Assembly (NCBI GenBank): GCA_005656395.1
Contig: SRSI01000046.1
Coordinates: forward strand, 744,001 to 808,000
Direction: 5' to 3'
From: Strongyloides papillosus
Taxonomy: Eukaryota > Nematoda > Chromadorea > Rhabditida > Strongyloididae
DNA length: 64,000 bases
Shown piece after piece: positions 51,176 to 61,190 of this stretch (its first letter is position 1; every line of letters begins with the position of its first letter). Made by a program: the position numbers and the translations under genes. A model generated the notes under the pieces. It saw nothing but the letters and a program-made list of their open reading frames with translations, ran no database searches and had not been told where the DNA came from.

Positions 51176-51647
51176 TTTGAAAATATTAGAATTAACAAAA
51201 TTAATCTTCAAATCAACAATAGAAAATAATCTCTAAATCTACCAAAAATTAGCATTTAAATATGAAAATAACTAATAAACAAAATCATAAAGTTTAAATC
51301 AGCGGACTTTATATAGTAAACAAAATAGTAAACTGTTTAGATGCAAATAGGTAACGGCATTCCAATGAGCTTCAAAAACGAAATATTGTTTGTTAGTTAC
51401 AAATAAAAGCATCTAGTGTGATGTTTATTGGTTTCTTATTATTCTACAAAGGTTTTTTCTTGATTAAAATGTATACAGAAGAAAAAATTGTCTTTTAAAT
51501 CATACAGTGAGTTCAAATATTTTGTGATTATTTTACAATATGTAAAACTTCTGGAAATTAGAGAAAAAAAAATTATGGATAAGATGTAATGTGAAAAATG
51601 AATAATTAGATAAATTTTTTTAATCAACTTGAAATTAGATAAATGTC
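51176..51647. other. Spacer upstream of MED14
   Basis: AT-rich. An acceptor-like TTTTTGGTAG on the minus strand near 51238 could be the MED14 trans-splice site. The frame at 51439-51627 is not convincing. Confidence 0.45.
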
Positions 51648-51905
51648 TTAAACACTTTTTAAACTAACGGATTCTGAAACATTTCGCTTCAAAATGTCAA
51701 TCAATACATCATTTGCAATATGTTGTTTCATATATGATTGTTTTTTAGATGTATCCGCAATATAAACTTGTGATGTGTCCAATGAAGTTATTTTATAAAC
51801 TAAATTTAAATACAATCAAATTTTTAGTGATTTATAAAACCGAATGTTGCATGATTATCAATTAAAAGAACACAACAATAAAATACATCTTTCTTAAAGC
51901 ATATA
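51648..51905 (-). CDS. Small candidate gene, TFB5-like pattern (partial)
   Basis: A 50-codon exon at 51799-51648 ends in TAA and is open behind an AAATTTAG acceptor. It reads YKITSLDTSQVYIADTSK, then SYMKQHIANDVLIDILKRNV and a Ser/Val-rich tail. It can be joined in phase to an upstream exon ending at 51841 (VLLIDNHATF) over a 41-nt intron with a weak donor. The order (LLxxD, a beta strand, then LDxxxVY[IV] and a terminal helix) is reminiscent of TFIIH subunit TFB5/GTF2H5, a protein of about 70 aa, but residue identity is low. I found no in-frame ATG before the first piece, so the 5' end is missing or unrecognised. It lies in the gap between NSA2 and MED14 on their strand. Confidence 0.35.
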
Positions 51906-51967
51906 TTTACACTATTTTATAACATAGGAGGAAAACGAAAAAAAATAACAATAAAATATGAAAAAAA

Positions 51968-52792
51968 TTACAAAAGAAGAACTGCATTAATACAACCATC
52001 ATTTTCTGGATTATTAGTGACTTGAGCGTATTTTCCCCAGACAACTTTTCCACCCTGCGTAACCATACCTAACTCTGATACATTAACTTCAATGACTGTT
52101 CCTTTTGTTATAACTCCAAGTTGTGTATACATGTGTGATGAAGGATTCTTTTTAACTCCAACAATAGGAAGGAAGAATGTCGTTTGCAATTCTGGATGTG
52201 TAACGTGGGCTTTCTTAAAACGAAGACCCATAGGACGGATGAATCTTTCAAACTTAGCAGGTTTTCTTGTGAAATTTTCTCCTACAAATGTTGCTTTAGT
52301 TACCATTCTCTTCCATGATTTTCTCTTAGTCTTTCCTGATGAAACTACTTTAAATGCCTCAGCATCTGATATAGCACGAACTTTTGGAAGTGGTACCTCA
52401 TATCTACCAGCTTTTTCTTTTCTCTTTTGTTTAATAGCATTTGACAAAACAGTTCCCTGGGTTTGTTTTTGACGATCAAGTAAATATGATGGAAGAGCAC
52501 CTTCTGGACCCTTTTCAACTGTACTCTTCTGTTTCTTTTCTTCATGTTGTTTCAATAATTTACGCATTTGCACTTTTTCTGAATACCTCTTCTTATGGTA
52601 CAATTTAGCTTTTCCACCCCTAATTTTTTTAGCATATGCTGAACGTTCCTGAGCTGCACGACCAGCCTTCTTGCGAAGGCGCTCCTCGTGGTCCATACGC
52701 CGTCCATATCTTTTACGATGGAGTTCTATATGTTCGTTTTGTGGCTAAACATTATATTAGTGAAAATATGAAGTGTTTTAAAAACTTACCAT
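51968..52792 (-). CDS. Ribosome biogenesis protein NSA2
   Basis: Exons 52792-52790 and 52744-51968 encode 259 aa. The first coding exon is only the ATG, and a 45-nt intron follows directly. The second exon begins [16 protein letters not shown], the normal NSA2 N-terminus, which fixes this model. The body carries [80 protein letters not shown], and the S8e-like beta domain [17 protein letters not shown]...[24 protein letters not shown]2 binds pre-60S particles and is needed for 27SB rRNA processing in the nucleolus. The length matches the family (about 260 aa). Confidence 0.94.
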
Positions 52793-53238
52793 GTTGAAAC
52801 TGGAAAATTATTATATATATTTAAAATTTAAAACTTTGTTCCAATTGTCTACAATTTATAATAGTGGTAAGATGATTTTTTGGTGGGAAGTGCCTGCAAA
52901 GATTTTAAAAAAGTATGGTGATAATGAATCATTTAAATTTAGCAGAAGCTTCTTGGTATTTGATTTGTTATTTTCGTCTTCTAAGATATTAGAAACTGTA
53001 ATAATCCTCAAACGTTACTTTTTTTATATATAGTATAATTTAGTTTCAAGTTAAATAACGAAAGAATCTGGGTTATCAAAATCAACCATTATAGGTTACA
53101 ATTGAAGCATAACTTATAAGCACATATATTAATAACAACTAGTACCTTTTATTTAAAACAACTGGTTAATAAAATTAAAAAGATAAAATTTAAAAACTGA
53201 TATAGTATAATTAAACAACTTTTCTTTCCTATCAACTG
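52793..53238. other. Intergenic region
   Basis: AT-rich spacer upstream of NSA2 (-) and downstream of the small coiled-coil gene (-). The frame at 52791-53033 is weak. Nothing else is recognised. Confidence 0.5.
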
Positions 53239-53675
53239 TTATTCATCATTTCGTTTAAGTTTTTCTTGCTCAATAATTTCATTCCAGTCTTCCGACCTTA
53301 CAACTTTTTTTTAACAACTTTTTCAACGTCTCCAGAATTAGCAACATCTTCTTTTTTGTTTCTTTTATCAACTTTTTTACCTTTATCCATTTCATTCCCT
53401 TACTCATCTTGAAGAACTTTCATAATATTGAGAAGAGTTATGAAATAAAGTTTTAATCTATCGGCATAAGCTTTCATTGAATTAATTTCATCATCGTATT
53501 TTGAATTCTTGTTTATTAACATAACAACTCTTGATTGATATTCACTAGGTAATTTATCAAAAATGGAGATATACTGTTCAATTTCTCTATTCAACCCTGC
53601 CATTATCGCAGCAAGATTTTCCAATTCTGCGATGATTTCATCAAGTTGGAAAATACTTCCTAAATGTTTAGACAT
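53239..53675 (-). pseudogene. Small coiled-coil protein gene, interrupted by stop and frameshift
   Basis: From ATG 53675 a 91-codon frame (MSKHLGSIFQLDEIIAELEN onward) runs to TAA at 53402-53400. It is helical with heptad-like leucines (LENLAAIMAGLNREI, RLKLYFITLLNIMKVL), like small subunits of BLOC/BORC-type complexes, although no family is recognised. After the stop the same frame continues: GNEMDKGKKVDKRNKKED through EKVVKK, until an 8-T run at 53305-53312. A one-base change in this run would lead to VVRSEDWNEIIEQEKLKR and a stop at 53241-53239. So either this is a real 91-aa gene with a coding-like 3' tail, a short dicistronic pair (second ATG at 53390), or one longer gene that has decayed or is mis-sequenced. 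An acceptor TATTTCAG lies 5' at about 53712. Confidence 0.45.
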
Positions 53676-54284
53676 TTTCTCACTTTACGAATAATCTGGA
53701 TAGTTTAATTACTGAAATAGAAAAATTAATTAATAAAGATATAAAAAAATTAATTGATGAACGATAGAAAATAAAAGTATCATGAACAATACTTTTCGAC
53801 TAGTGTACACAACTTTAAAAACATAGTAAAATAAAAAATGAAAAGTGTTAACATAAAGGATAAGTGTTATACTCAATCCAGGGTTGAGTTTTGTCTTTCC
53901 CAAAAAATCAAATTGGAGTGTTATGAACATGATTGAAAAAACTAAAATGATGGTGATGAAAATAATTTATTTAAAGAATTTGATTGCTTTCAAGGAGACG
54001 TGGACTTTGATACATTTGAGGTGTGCAAATTTTCTCAATGTTTTTAATAGAACGATTTTCTACACAACATTTAAATGATGAACTATTAAAATTTTGAAAT
54101 ACAGGTTGATACTTTGTACCGTATTTTCATATATTATCGTATAGTCGGATTTTTCGCTATCACATAAACTATGAACTTCAATACTTTAATCCTTTATAGT
54201 TCATTATCGGTTAGATAACTCTATTTCAAAACATTTCTTCATCTATTTTTCTATATCATTTGCTATAGGAATTTATTTCTAATA
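53676..54284. other. Divergent intergenic region
   Basis: Upstream DNA of two divergent genes. Contains a broken coding-like frame at 53838-54040 (see rejected items) and otherwise AT-rich sequence. Confidence 0.45.
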
Positions 54285-55054
54285 ATGTCTACAAATTTAC
54301 CCTCCTTTAGTGAATTTAATTTGGAGAGTGAACTTGTTCACAATTTAGAAAAATTAAATAAAAAAGTAGCAACTGGTCCACAAAAGCAGTTAATCGAAGT
54401 TTTAATGGAGAAAAATTCCGATGTTATTTTAAGGGCTAGAAAGCAATCAGAAATGTCTATGGGATATTTAATTCCAATGATAAATGAAGGTATTGTGAGA
54501 AAGAAATGTAATGACTCTAGAAAATGTGTTGGATTAATTATAACATGGTCATCTGAGGAAGTTAAGAGTATAACAAAAATTGCTAAGGAAATATGTGAAG
54601 GTATGAAATAATTTTTAAAAATACGAATTTTTTTACAGGTCTTCCTATTTCCGTAATGTCTTGTCCGAAGAAGAGGTTAACCCTTGATGGAGAGAATGAT
54701 GGAGAAAATGAATACGTAATAATTGTTACAAAAGCTGTTGTTCTGTTAAAGAACATTCCAAATTTTGAAGAACTATCAAAATCGTTGAGTTATGTTGTTG
54801 TAGAGGAAGCATTATTTTTTTCTTTTGTTGATAAAAATAAATATTTGGTAGACATTTTTAAAGTTATAAGAAATGCAGGAAATAATTCTGTCACAACAAT
54901 ACTTATTAGTGATGACTTTAGGGGTAATGAAAACAAATTGGAGGAACAATTTCTACAAAAACCATTGACCAAAATTTCTCTCTTTGGAATTGGATTAGAA
55001 AAACATTTCAAAGCAAAAGAAGCAAATGGCATTGGATGTTTAAACACCAGATAA
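54285..55054 (+). CDS. Orphan protein, possibly L7Ae-like fold
   Basis: Exons 54285-54600 and 54639-55054 encode 243 aa. I do not recognise the family with confidence. The first 140 residues alternate helices and short hydrophobic strands: VATGPQKQLIEVLMEKNSDV, CVGLIITWSSEEVKSITKIA, and LPISVMSCPKKRLTL. This is loosely like the alpha/beta/alpha pattern of L7Ae-type RNA-binding proteins such as the Rpp38 subunit of RNase P/MRP. A mixed C-terminal half follows (VIIVTKAVVLLKNIPNFEEL, TTILISDDFRGNENKLEEQF). The assignment is only a hint. The start at 54285 follows a hydrophilic MSTNLPSFSEF. It converges on glycogen phosphorylase, with about 200 bp between stops. Confidence 0.72.
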
Positions 55055-55250
55055 TAATTTTTTTTCTAAAAAGTTAAATGTTATTTTACTTCTTTTAATA
55101 AAATTAATAATAAGTGAAATATTTTTAGTATACAATTTTATATAAATCTTTTACTATAAAAAAATGCAATATTAAATGGTAAATTAAAGAAAAATTCAGA
55201 ACATAGAAATTTAAAATTTATAGAAGCTTTTAAAAAACCTAAAAACTATT

Positions 55251-57829
55251 TTATTTTTCATAAGGGGCTGGGAGCTGAATTTCACCAGGAGTAATTCCCC
55301 AAATTTCAGTAGCATATTCAGAGATTGTTCTATCAGTTGAAAATTTACCAGATGAAGCAATGTTATAAAGAGCCATTCTAGCCCATCTATCTTTGTCTTC
55401 ATAAACTTTACTAACTTCCTCCTGGCATTTTATATAACTTTCATAATCAGCACATACAAGGAATCTGTCGTGGTACTTAAGACTATTAGAAACATCCTTC
55501 AAAAGATTTGGTTCATCAGGAGTAAAATATCCATTCTCAATTTGATCTACAATTTCTTTTAACTCTTCATTTTTTTCAATAAATTCTTTAGAATCATAAC
55601 CTTTCTTCTCAAGTTCTACTACTTCATCAACATTCATTCCGAAAATAAAGATATTTTCATTTCCCATCTCTTCAGCCATCTCAACATTAGCACCATCTAA
55701 TGTTCCAATGGTTAATGCTCCATTTAACATAAACTTCATATTTCCAGTACCAGAAGCTTCAGTTCCAGCAGTGGATATTTGTTCAGACAAATCAGCAGCA
55801 GGAATAATTTTTTCTGCCAATGATACACGATAATTTTCAAGGAAAACAACTTTTAATTTATCGCCAACAATTGGATCGTTGTTTACAACTTCAGCTACAG
55901 AATTGATAAGCTTTATAATTTGTTTAGCCATATGATAGCCTGGAGCTGCTTTACCACCAAACATAATAGTACGAGGGGTAATTTTAATAGCTGGATTTTT
56001 TTTAATTCTATTATATAATGTAATGACATGAAGAACATTTAAAAGTTGACGTTTATACTCATGCATTCTTTTAACGTGAATATCAAAAATTGATGAAGGA
56101 TTAATTTTTATATTATATTCTTGAGATAACCATTCACTAAGACGTTGTTTGTTTTCATTTTTGACTCTCATTAGAGAATTTAAAAAGCCTATATCATCAG
56201 CAAATTCTTTTAATTTTTGACATTCATCAAGATTTGTAATCCAACCTTCTCCAATTTTTTCAGAAATTATTTCTGAGAGCGATGGATTAGATAAAAGAAG
56301 CCATCTTCTTGGTGTAATTCCATTAGTTTTATTTTGGAATTTATTTGGATAAAATTCATTGAAATCTTTGAATGTTTGATTTTTCAATAACTCGGAATGG
56401 AGTGCAGCAACTCCATTAACAGTGTGAGATGAAACAATACAAAGATGTGCCATATTTACTCTTTTTTCTCCCATTGAATCAGCTTCTTCAATAATAGACA
56501 TACGTCTCATACGATCAAAATCTCCTGGATATCTTTGTGCAACCTCATCCATGAATTTTTGATTAATTTCATAGATAATTTCTAAATGTCTTGGTAAAAG
56601 ATGTTCCATTAAACTAACTGGCCATCTTTCTAAAGCTTCTGGGAGAAGTGTATGATTAGTGTATGCATAAGTTTTAACACAAATATCCCATGCTTCAGCC
56701 ATTTCAAGACCTTCAACATCAACAAGAAGTCTTATTAATTCTGGAATTCCAATTGATGGATGAGTATCATTAAGTTGTATAGCAACTTTATTGGAGAAAT
56801 TTGAAAAATCACTACGAATCTCATCACGGCAACCATATTTAGAACTCTTAAATCTACGTATAATATCTTGTAAAGATGCAGCAACTAAGAAATATTGTTG
56901 TTGGAGTCTCAATTCTTTTCCAGAAAATTTATTATCATTTGGATAAAGGACACGAGTAATATTCTCAGAGATATTTCTATCCATAACAGCTTTCAAGTAA
57001 TCTCCATCATTGAAGAATTTTAAATAAAAACGATTCTCTGCTTTGGCTGACCATAAACGAAGAGTATTGACAACATTATTATGGTATCCTGGAATTGGAG
57101 TATCATATGGCATTGCAAAAACTGTTTTAGTATCAACCCATTCTGATTTTCCTTGAGCATTTTTTTGAATTCTTCCATAAAAATTAACAGGGATCATGTA
57201 TTCAGGTCTAGCTTTTTCCCATGGATTTTCGAAACGAAGCCAGTTATCTGGTTCCTCAACTTGCCAACCATCACGAATAGTTTGATTAAAAATTCCATAC
57301 TCATATCTTAATCCATAACCACAAGCTGGGATACCTAAAGTAGCCATAGAATCAAGGAAACAAGCTGCTAATCTTCCTAAACCACCATTTCCTAGACCTG
57401 CATCTTCTTCAACATCCTCTAACTCTTCAATATCTAGCCCCATTTGATAAAGGGCTTCATCACAAGCTGTTTTAACTCCGAGATTAATCATTGTATTTGT
57501 AAGAGTTCTTCCCATATAGAATTCTAATGAAAAGTAATAAACTCTTTTAGGATCTTTTTCATAGTAGTATTGTTGAGTACGTATCCATCTTGAGACAAGA
57601 TGATCTCTGACAGTAAGAGCAAGAGCATTATAATAATCTCTTAATGTTGCTATATTACGATCCTAAAATAAGTTAATTATAAATATATTTTTATTATTAA
57701 AAAAAATACCTTAATAATTGAAAAATGAAGATGTCTATTAAAAGAATTTTTAATATTAGTGACATTTTCAACCTCAGCTATTCCATGAACCGAAATTTGT
57801 TTACGTTTATCATAATCAGTCGACATCAT
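55251..57829 (-). CDS. pyg-1: Glycogen phosphorylase
   Basis: Exons 57829-57710 and 57662-55251 (47-nt intron, phase 0) encode 843 aa, the usual length. It releases glucose-1-phosphate from glycogen in the cytosol, using pyridoxal phosphate. The N-terminal phosphorylation site KRKQISVHG (S13, equivalent to Ser14) is present, so hormonal or calcium control through phosphorylase kinase is expected. Other landmarks: [85 protein letters not shown], and the PLP-site [20 protein letters not shown] with its lysine. No catalytic residue appears lost. Confidence 0.96.
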
Positions 57830-58744
57830 ATTATTACGAATTTTTCTTTATGTCTATAATTTAATAATAATTAGAAATACTAAATAGTATTAATAGAGAA
57901 TGGTAAATTTGATGTACATATTAACTTATATATAAAGAGCAATAATTATAACAATTTATGTAATTAACAATTTATATTTCTAATCCATAATACCATCCTT
58001 TAATTGAACATTAAATGGGTAAACTGTTTTATCTAATTAACGTCACATTTTAATAAATTGGTCACCGAAATAACGATTTATGAGCCTTTTTCAATACTTC
58101 CAATAAAAAAAATTTTTTTTACTGATGTATGAAAATATCTCTAACAAGTTTTAAATTTAATTACAATAAAACAGAAATGATACTTTAAACAATTTACTTG
58201 TATATGAATATTGGAAATAAAAAATATGTTTATAAAAGATAGTTTAAAGTAAAATATTTACGTTGATATGAATGATAATGCAACTTTATTTAATATTTCC
58301 CAATGATAAGACAGGCACATTTTATGTACTTACGGCCAAAGTTAAGGAAAAGTCTACTACACATATAAAAATTGAATTTTTATATATGTTTTAAGTGAAA
58401 TGCACAATCTCTTTTAAATGTCATTGCTTATCAAAATATCTTTATAGTATCCGTCGTATGAAAAAGCGATAATGTTAAAATTAGATACTCTTCCCGCATC
58501 ATTTGAAAAGATGTAATGAAGTTACTTACATCCGTGAAATTAAGATAATTAGGGGAATGCACTTTAAAAATAATAAATTAATATTAATATTTTGCGACAA
58601 AAAAAATTTATATTATATTTTTGCGTCGGAAAAATGAAAGAAATTTAAATATAAAAAAATATCCCTATTTTAGTTAAATATATATAATCGATAAAATTTC
58701 TTTCACATAAGTATTTTTTATTTTAATTTTTTGTATGTAAACAA
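57830..58744. other. Divergent upstream region
   Basis: Upstream DNA of glycogen phosphorylase (-) and of the pseudokinase (+). AT-rich, with no frame or named element. Confidence 0.5.
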
Positions 58745-59941
58745 ATGTTTGAAGCGTTTGTAGAGGAATTCAATATAAATATAGCAAAGCTAAAAAATTA
58801 TTTTTACGGATTATTGAATTTTGGAAAAACAAGATATACTATAGATAATATAAAGTTACTTGGAAATTTTATGATTGACAATAAAAAAATATATACACTT
58901 AAGTCTTGTCTTGTTGAAGCTACAAAAATGTATGATTCAAGTAGGAGTAAACTTTATGTTGCTATGATTCGCCAGGTTGACATTGAAAATTTAAATATGG
59001 TTTATTTTTATTCTAATGCTCATTTTAATGATTTAATGGAGGAGATGAGGCAAATTAGACATCCAAATATAAATGGTGGTCCAATAATTTTTCATAATAA
59101 ATATTTTTTACCCTTTAATAGTACAAATATAACAAAAGAAGAAAAATTATTTTTCATTTACAAGAAATCTCAAGGAATCTGCCTAACAGATATAATTACA
59201 GAAGATGACAAACCACTTCGTTATAAAAATGAAGCAGTCTTTGCTTTATTGGAACAAGTTACCAGTGGTTTAAATTATTTACACAATAAAGATATTGCCC
59301 ATGGGGAGCTAACTCCTGATTGTATTCATTTACGTTATGATGGTGTGTGGATAATCTCCTATGTTGGATTCTTTACAATTCTGTCCCATTTACAATATTC
59401 AAGTGATTTAAGAGAAAAAATATCATTATATTTCAAGTCACCAGAAGTCATCCAAACAAATGATATATTTTGTAAGGAAGAAGATGTATGGGCACTTGGT
59501 GTGATAATTTACAATATATATTGTGGATTTGATGACTACTATTTTGAAAATTTAGAACCCATCTTACAATGTGAACCTGAACTTTGTTTATTGAATATGT
59601 TTGAAAATTTTGGCCCATTTAGTGGGCAGAAGAAAATTCCAAAAACTTTCTTTAATATCTGTGCTGGTGGGATATGGAAAAAGAAGGAGGAACGTGTATC
59701 AATAGATATTTTGTATAAATTAATGCAAAGTTTATCTGTAGATTCTGATGGGGAGATAATTTGTTCAGATGAAGATTTATACAATGAATTTGTTTATAAT
59801 ATTACTTCAACAATAGATTCATTTCAAAAACCAAATTATGATGAGGCTATGTATATATATCAAACAATGTTAGAAAAGATATGCTCTCATACAACACTTA
59901 CCACTCCATTGGGAGAAGAAGATTATGAGCATATGAAATAA
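58745..59941 (+). CDS. Predicted pseudokinase
   Basis: A single exon encodes 398 aa with a protein-kinase fold at about 30-325. Kept features: RQIRHPNINGG, LLEQVTSGLNYLHNKDIAHGELTPD, split here as LNYLHNKDIAHGEL, the SPEV activation-segment end and DVWALGVIIYNIYCG. Lost features: the glycine-rich loop is not evident, the VAIK lysine is replaced in YVAMIRQV, the catalytic HRD Asp is replaced in HGEL (186-189), and DFG is YVG (206-208). Without the lysine, HRD Asp and DFG Asp, catalysis is unlikely, so it should act as a scaffold or regulator. The N-terminal 30 and C-terminal 70 residues match nothing I know. The nearest kinase group (perhaps Ste/SCYL-like) is unclear. Poly(A) signal at 60002-60007. 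Confidence 0.82.
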   Translation: MFEAFVEEFNINIAKLKNYFYGLLNFGKTRYTIDNIKLLGNFMIDNKKIYTLKSCLVEATKMYDSSRSKLYVAMIRQVDIENLNMVYFYSNAHFNDLMEEMRQIRHPNINGGPIIFHNKYFLPFNSTNITKEEKLFFIYKKSQGICLTDIITEDDKPLRYKNEAVFALLEQVTSGLNYLHNKDIAHGELTPDCIHLRYDGVWIISYVGFFTILSHLQYSSDLREKISLYFKSPEVIQTNDIFCKEEDVWALGVIIYNIYCGFDDYYFENLEPILQCEPELCLLNMFENFGPFSGQKKIPKTFFNICAGGIWKKKEERVSIDILYKLMQSLSVDSDGEIICSDEDLYNEFVYNITSTIDSFQKPNYDEAMYIYQTMLEKICSHTTLTTPLGEEDYEHMK

Positions 59942-61190
59942 AACTTTAAAAAATTTTTTAATCTACTTTAACATTCACAAATATTTCTTGACTTTTGTAT
60001 AAATAAAGATTTTAATTTAACCGTTTGTTGTTAAAAATGTTAATCAAAAAACAATAGTGATTTTAAATTGAGAAACATTCAATCTCTGCTATATTATGAA
60101 TCTTGAAAGGCAGTTACTTGACAATTTTTACTTCTTTCTTACAATTATTTTTATAAAATTTGACTGATGTTAATAAGATAATTTTTTAATTTTAAACAAC
60201 CAAATGATGACTTAAAAAAAGAATGTTAAAAAATACCATTTATTTATAATAAATTAAAAATATAAAAATTACGTCACCTTCCTAATTAATATTTTTTTGA
60301 TTTGTTGATAACCTTATAACATATGTGTTGTTAAATAACTATTTATACATGAAATTTTTAAGAAGGACTTGAAGTAGAAAGTAGTTAAAATAGTATTCAA
60401 TGATAAAATAAACATAATTATTTATTTAATTTTTTAAATATTTACTAGAATCACACTTTGTACAATCACAATTTTTTAAAAAACGTAATGATAAAAAGGA
60501 ATTATTTATATAAAATTTATCATAATTTTATCATATGAATACATAGAAGAATAGCATATTTTAAAGATCACATTTTTTGCAATTATTATAAGATTTTTCC
60601 TATAGTAATTTCGATGCTCTTTATGCAATAATTTAAAGCTAAATATAGATATAAACTATATTTCCTATATTTCTAAAACCTGAAATTTTTACATCATTAA
60701 AAGGTAACTGGTTCATTCCAATTATGTTTTGTTTTTATTTTTTAATATTAACTTGACTTCTTTTTCAACCCTTCCTTGTTGTATTTTCTTTAATTTATTA
60801 CATATTTCATACTATAACAACTGTTTCAAAAGATGACTTGTTAAAATTTGTCTAGGTATATTGTGATAGTAAAAAAAATTATAAACAATTAGAAAATTGT
60901 TAAAGGTGACTTTTATTGATTTATCGTGTTATTATGGGTAAAAAAAATATGTATATAATGATATAAGAAATTAAGATAAAAGAAATGATTGATAGCAATC
61001 AAAGTTTGTGCCGTTTTTTAAACTTATTAAATTATGTTATGATTTTCACATGAAAATCAGTTAATAGAACTGAAGGAATTTAAGATAAATTTCTCCATAT
61101 ATCTTTTGTTATAAATTTTTGTAATATACTACAAAAACTTTTTTTGAATAATAAATAATAATTACAATATTGAAACTAAAAAAAGAATCA
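59942..61190. other. Convergent intergenic region
   Basis: 1.2 kb of AT-rich DNA between the pseudokinase and kelch stops. AATAAA at 60002-60007 ends the pseudokinase gene. Nothing else recognised. Confidence 0.55.

Noticed and set aside
52791..53033. 80-codon plus-strand frame overlapping the NSA2 start
   Set aside because: Overlaps the NSA2 initiator on the other strand and shows no motif. Most likely chance.
53838..54040. Coding-like plus-strand frame starting MKSVNIKDK, with two stops and then an acidic stretch ending in KFSQCF
   Set aside because: Two in-frame stops without splice sites around them. Could be a relic, but there is too little to call a gene.
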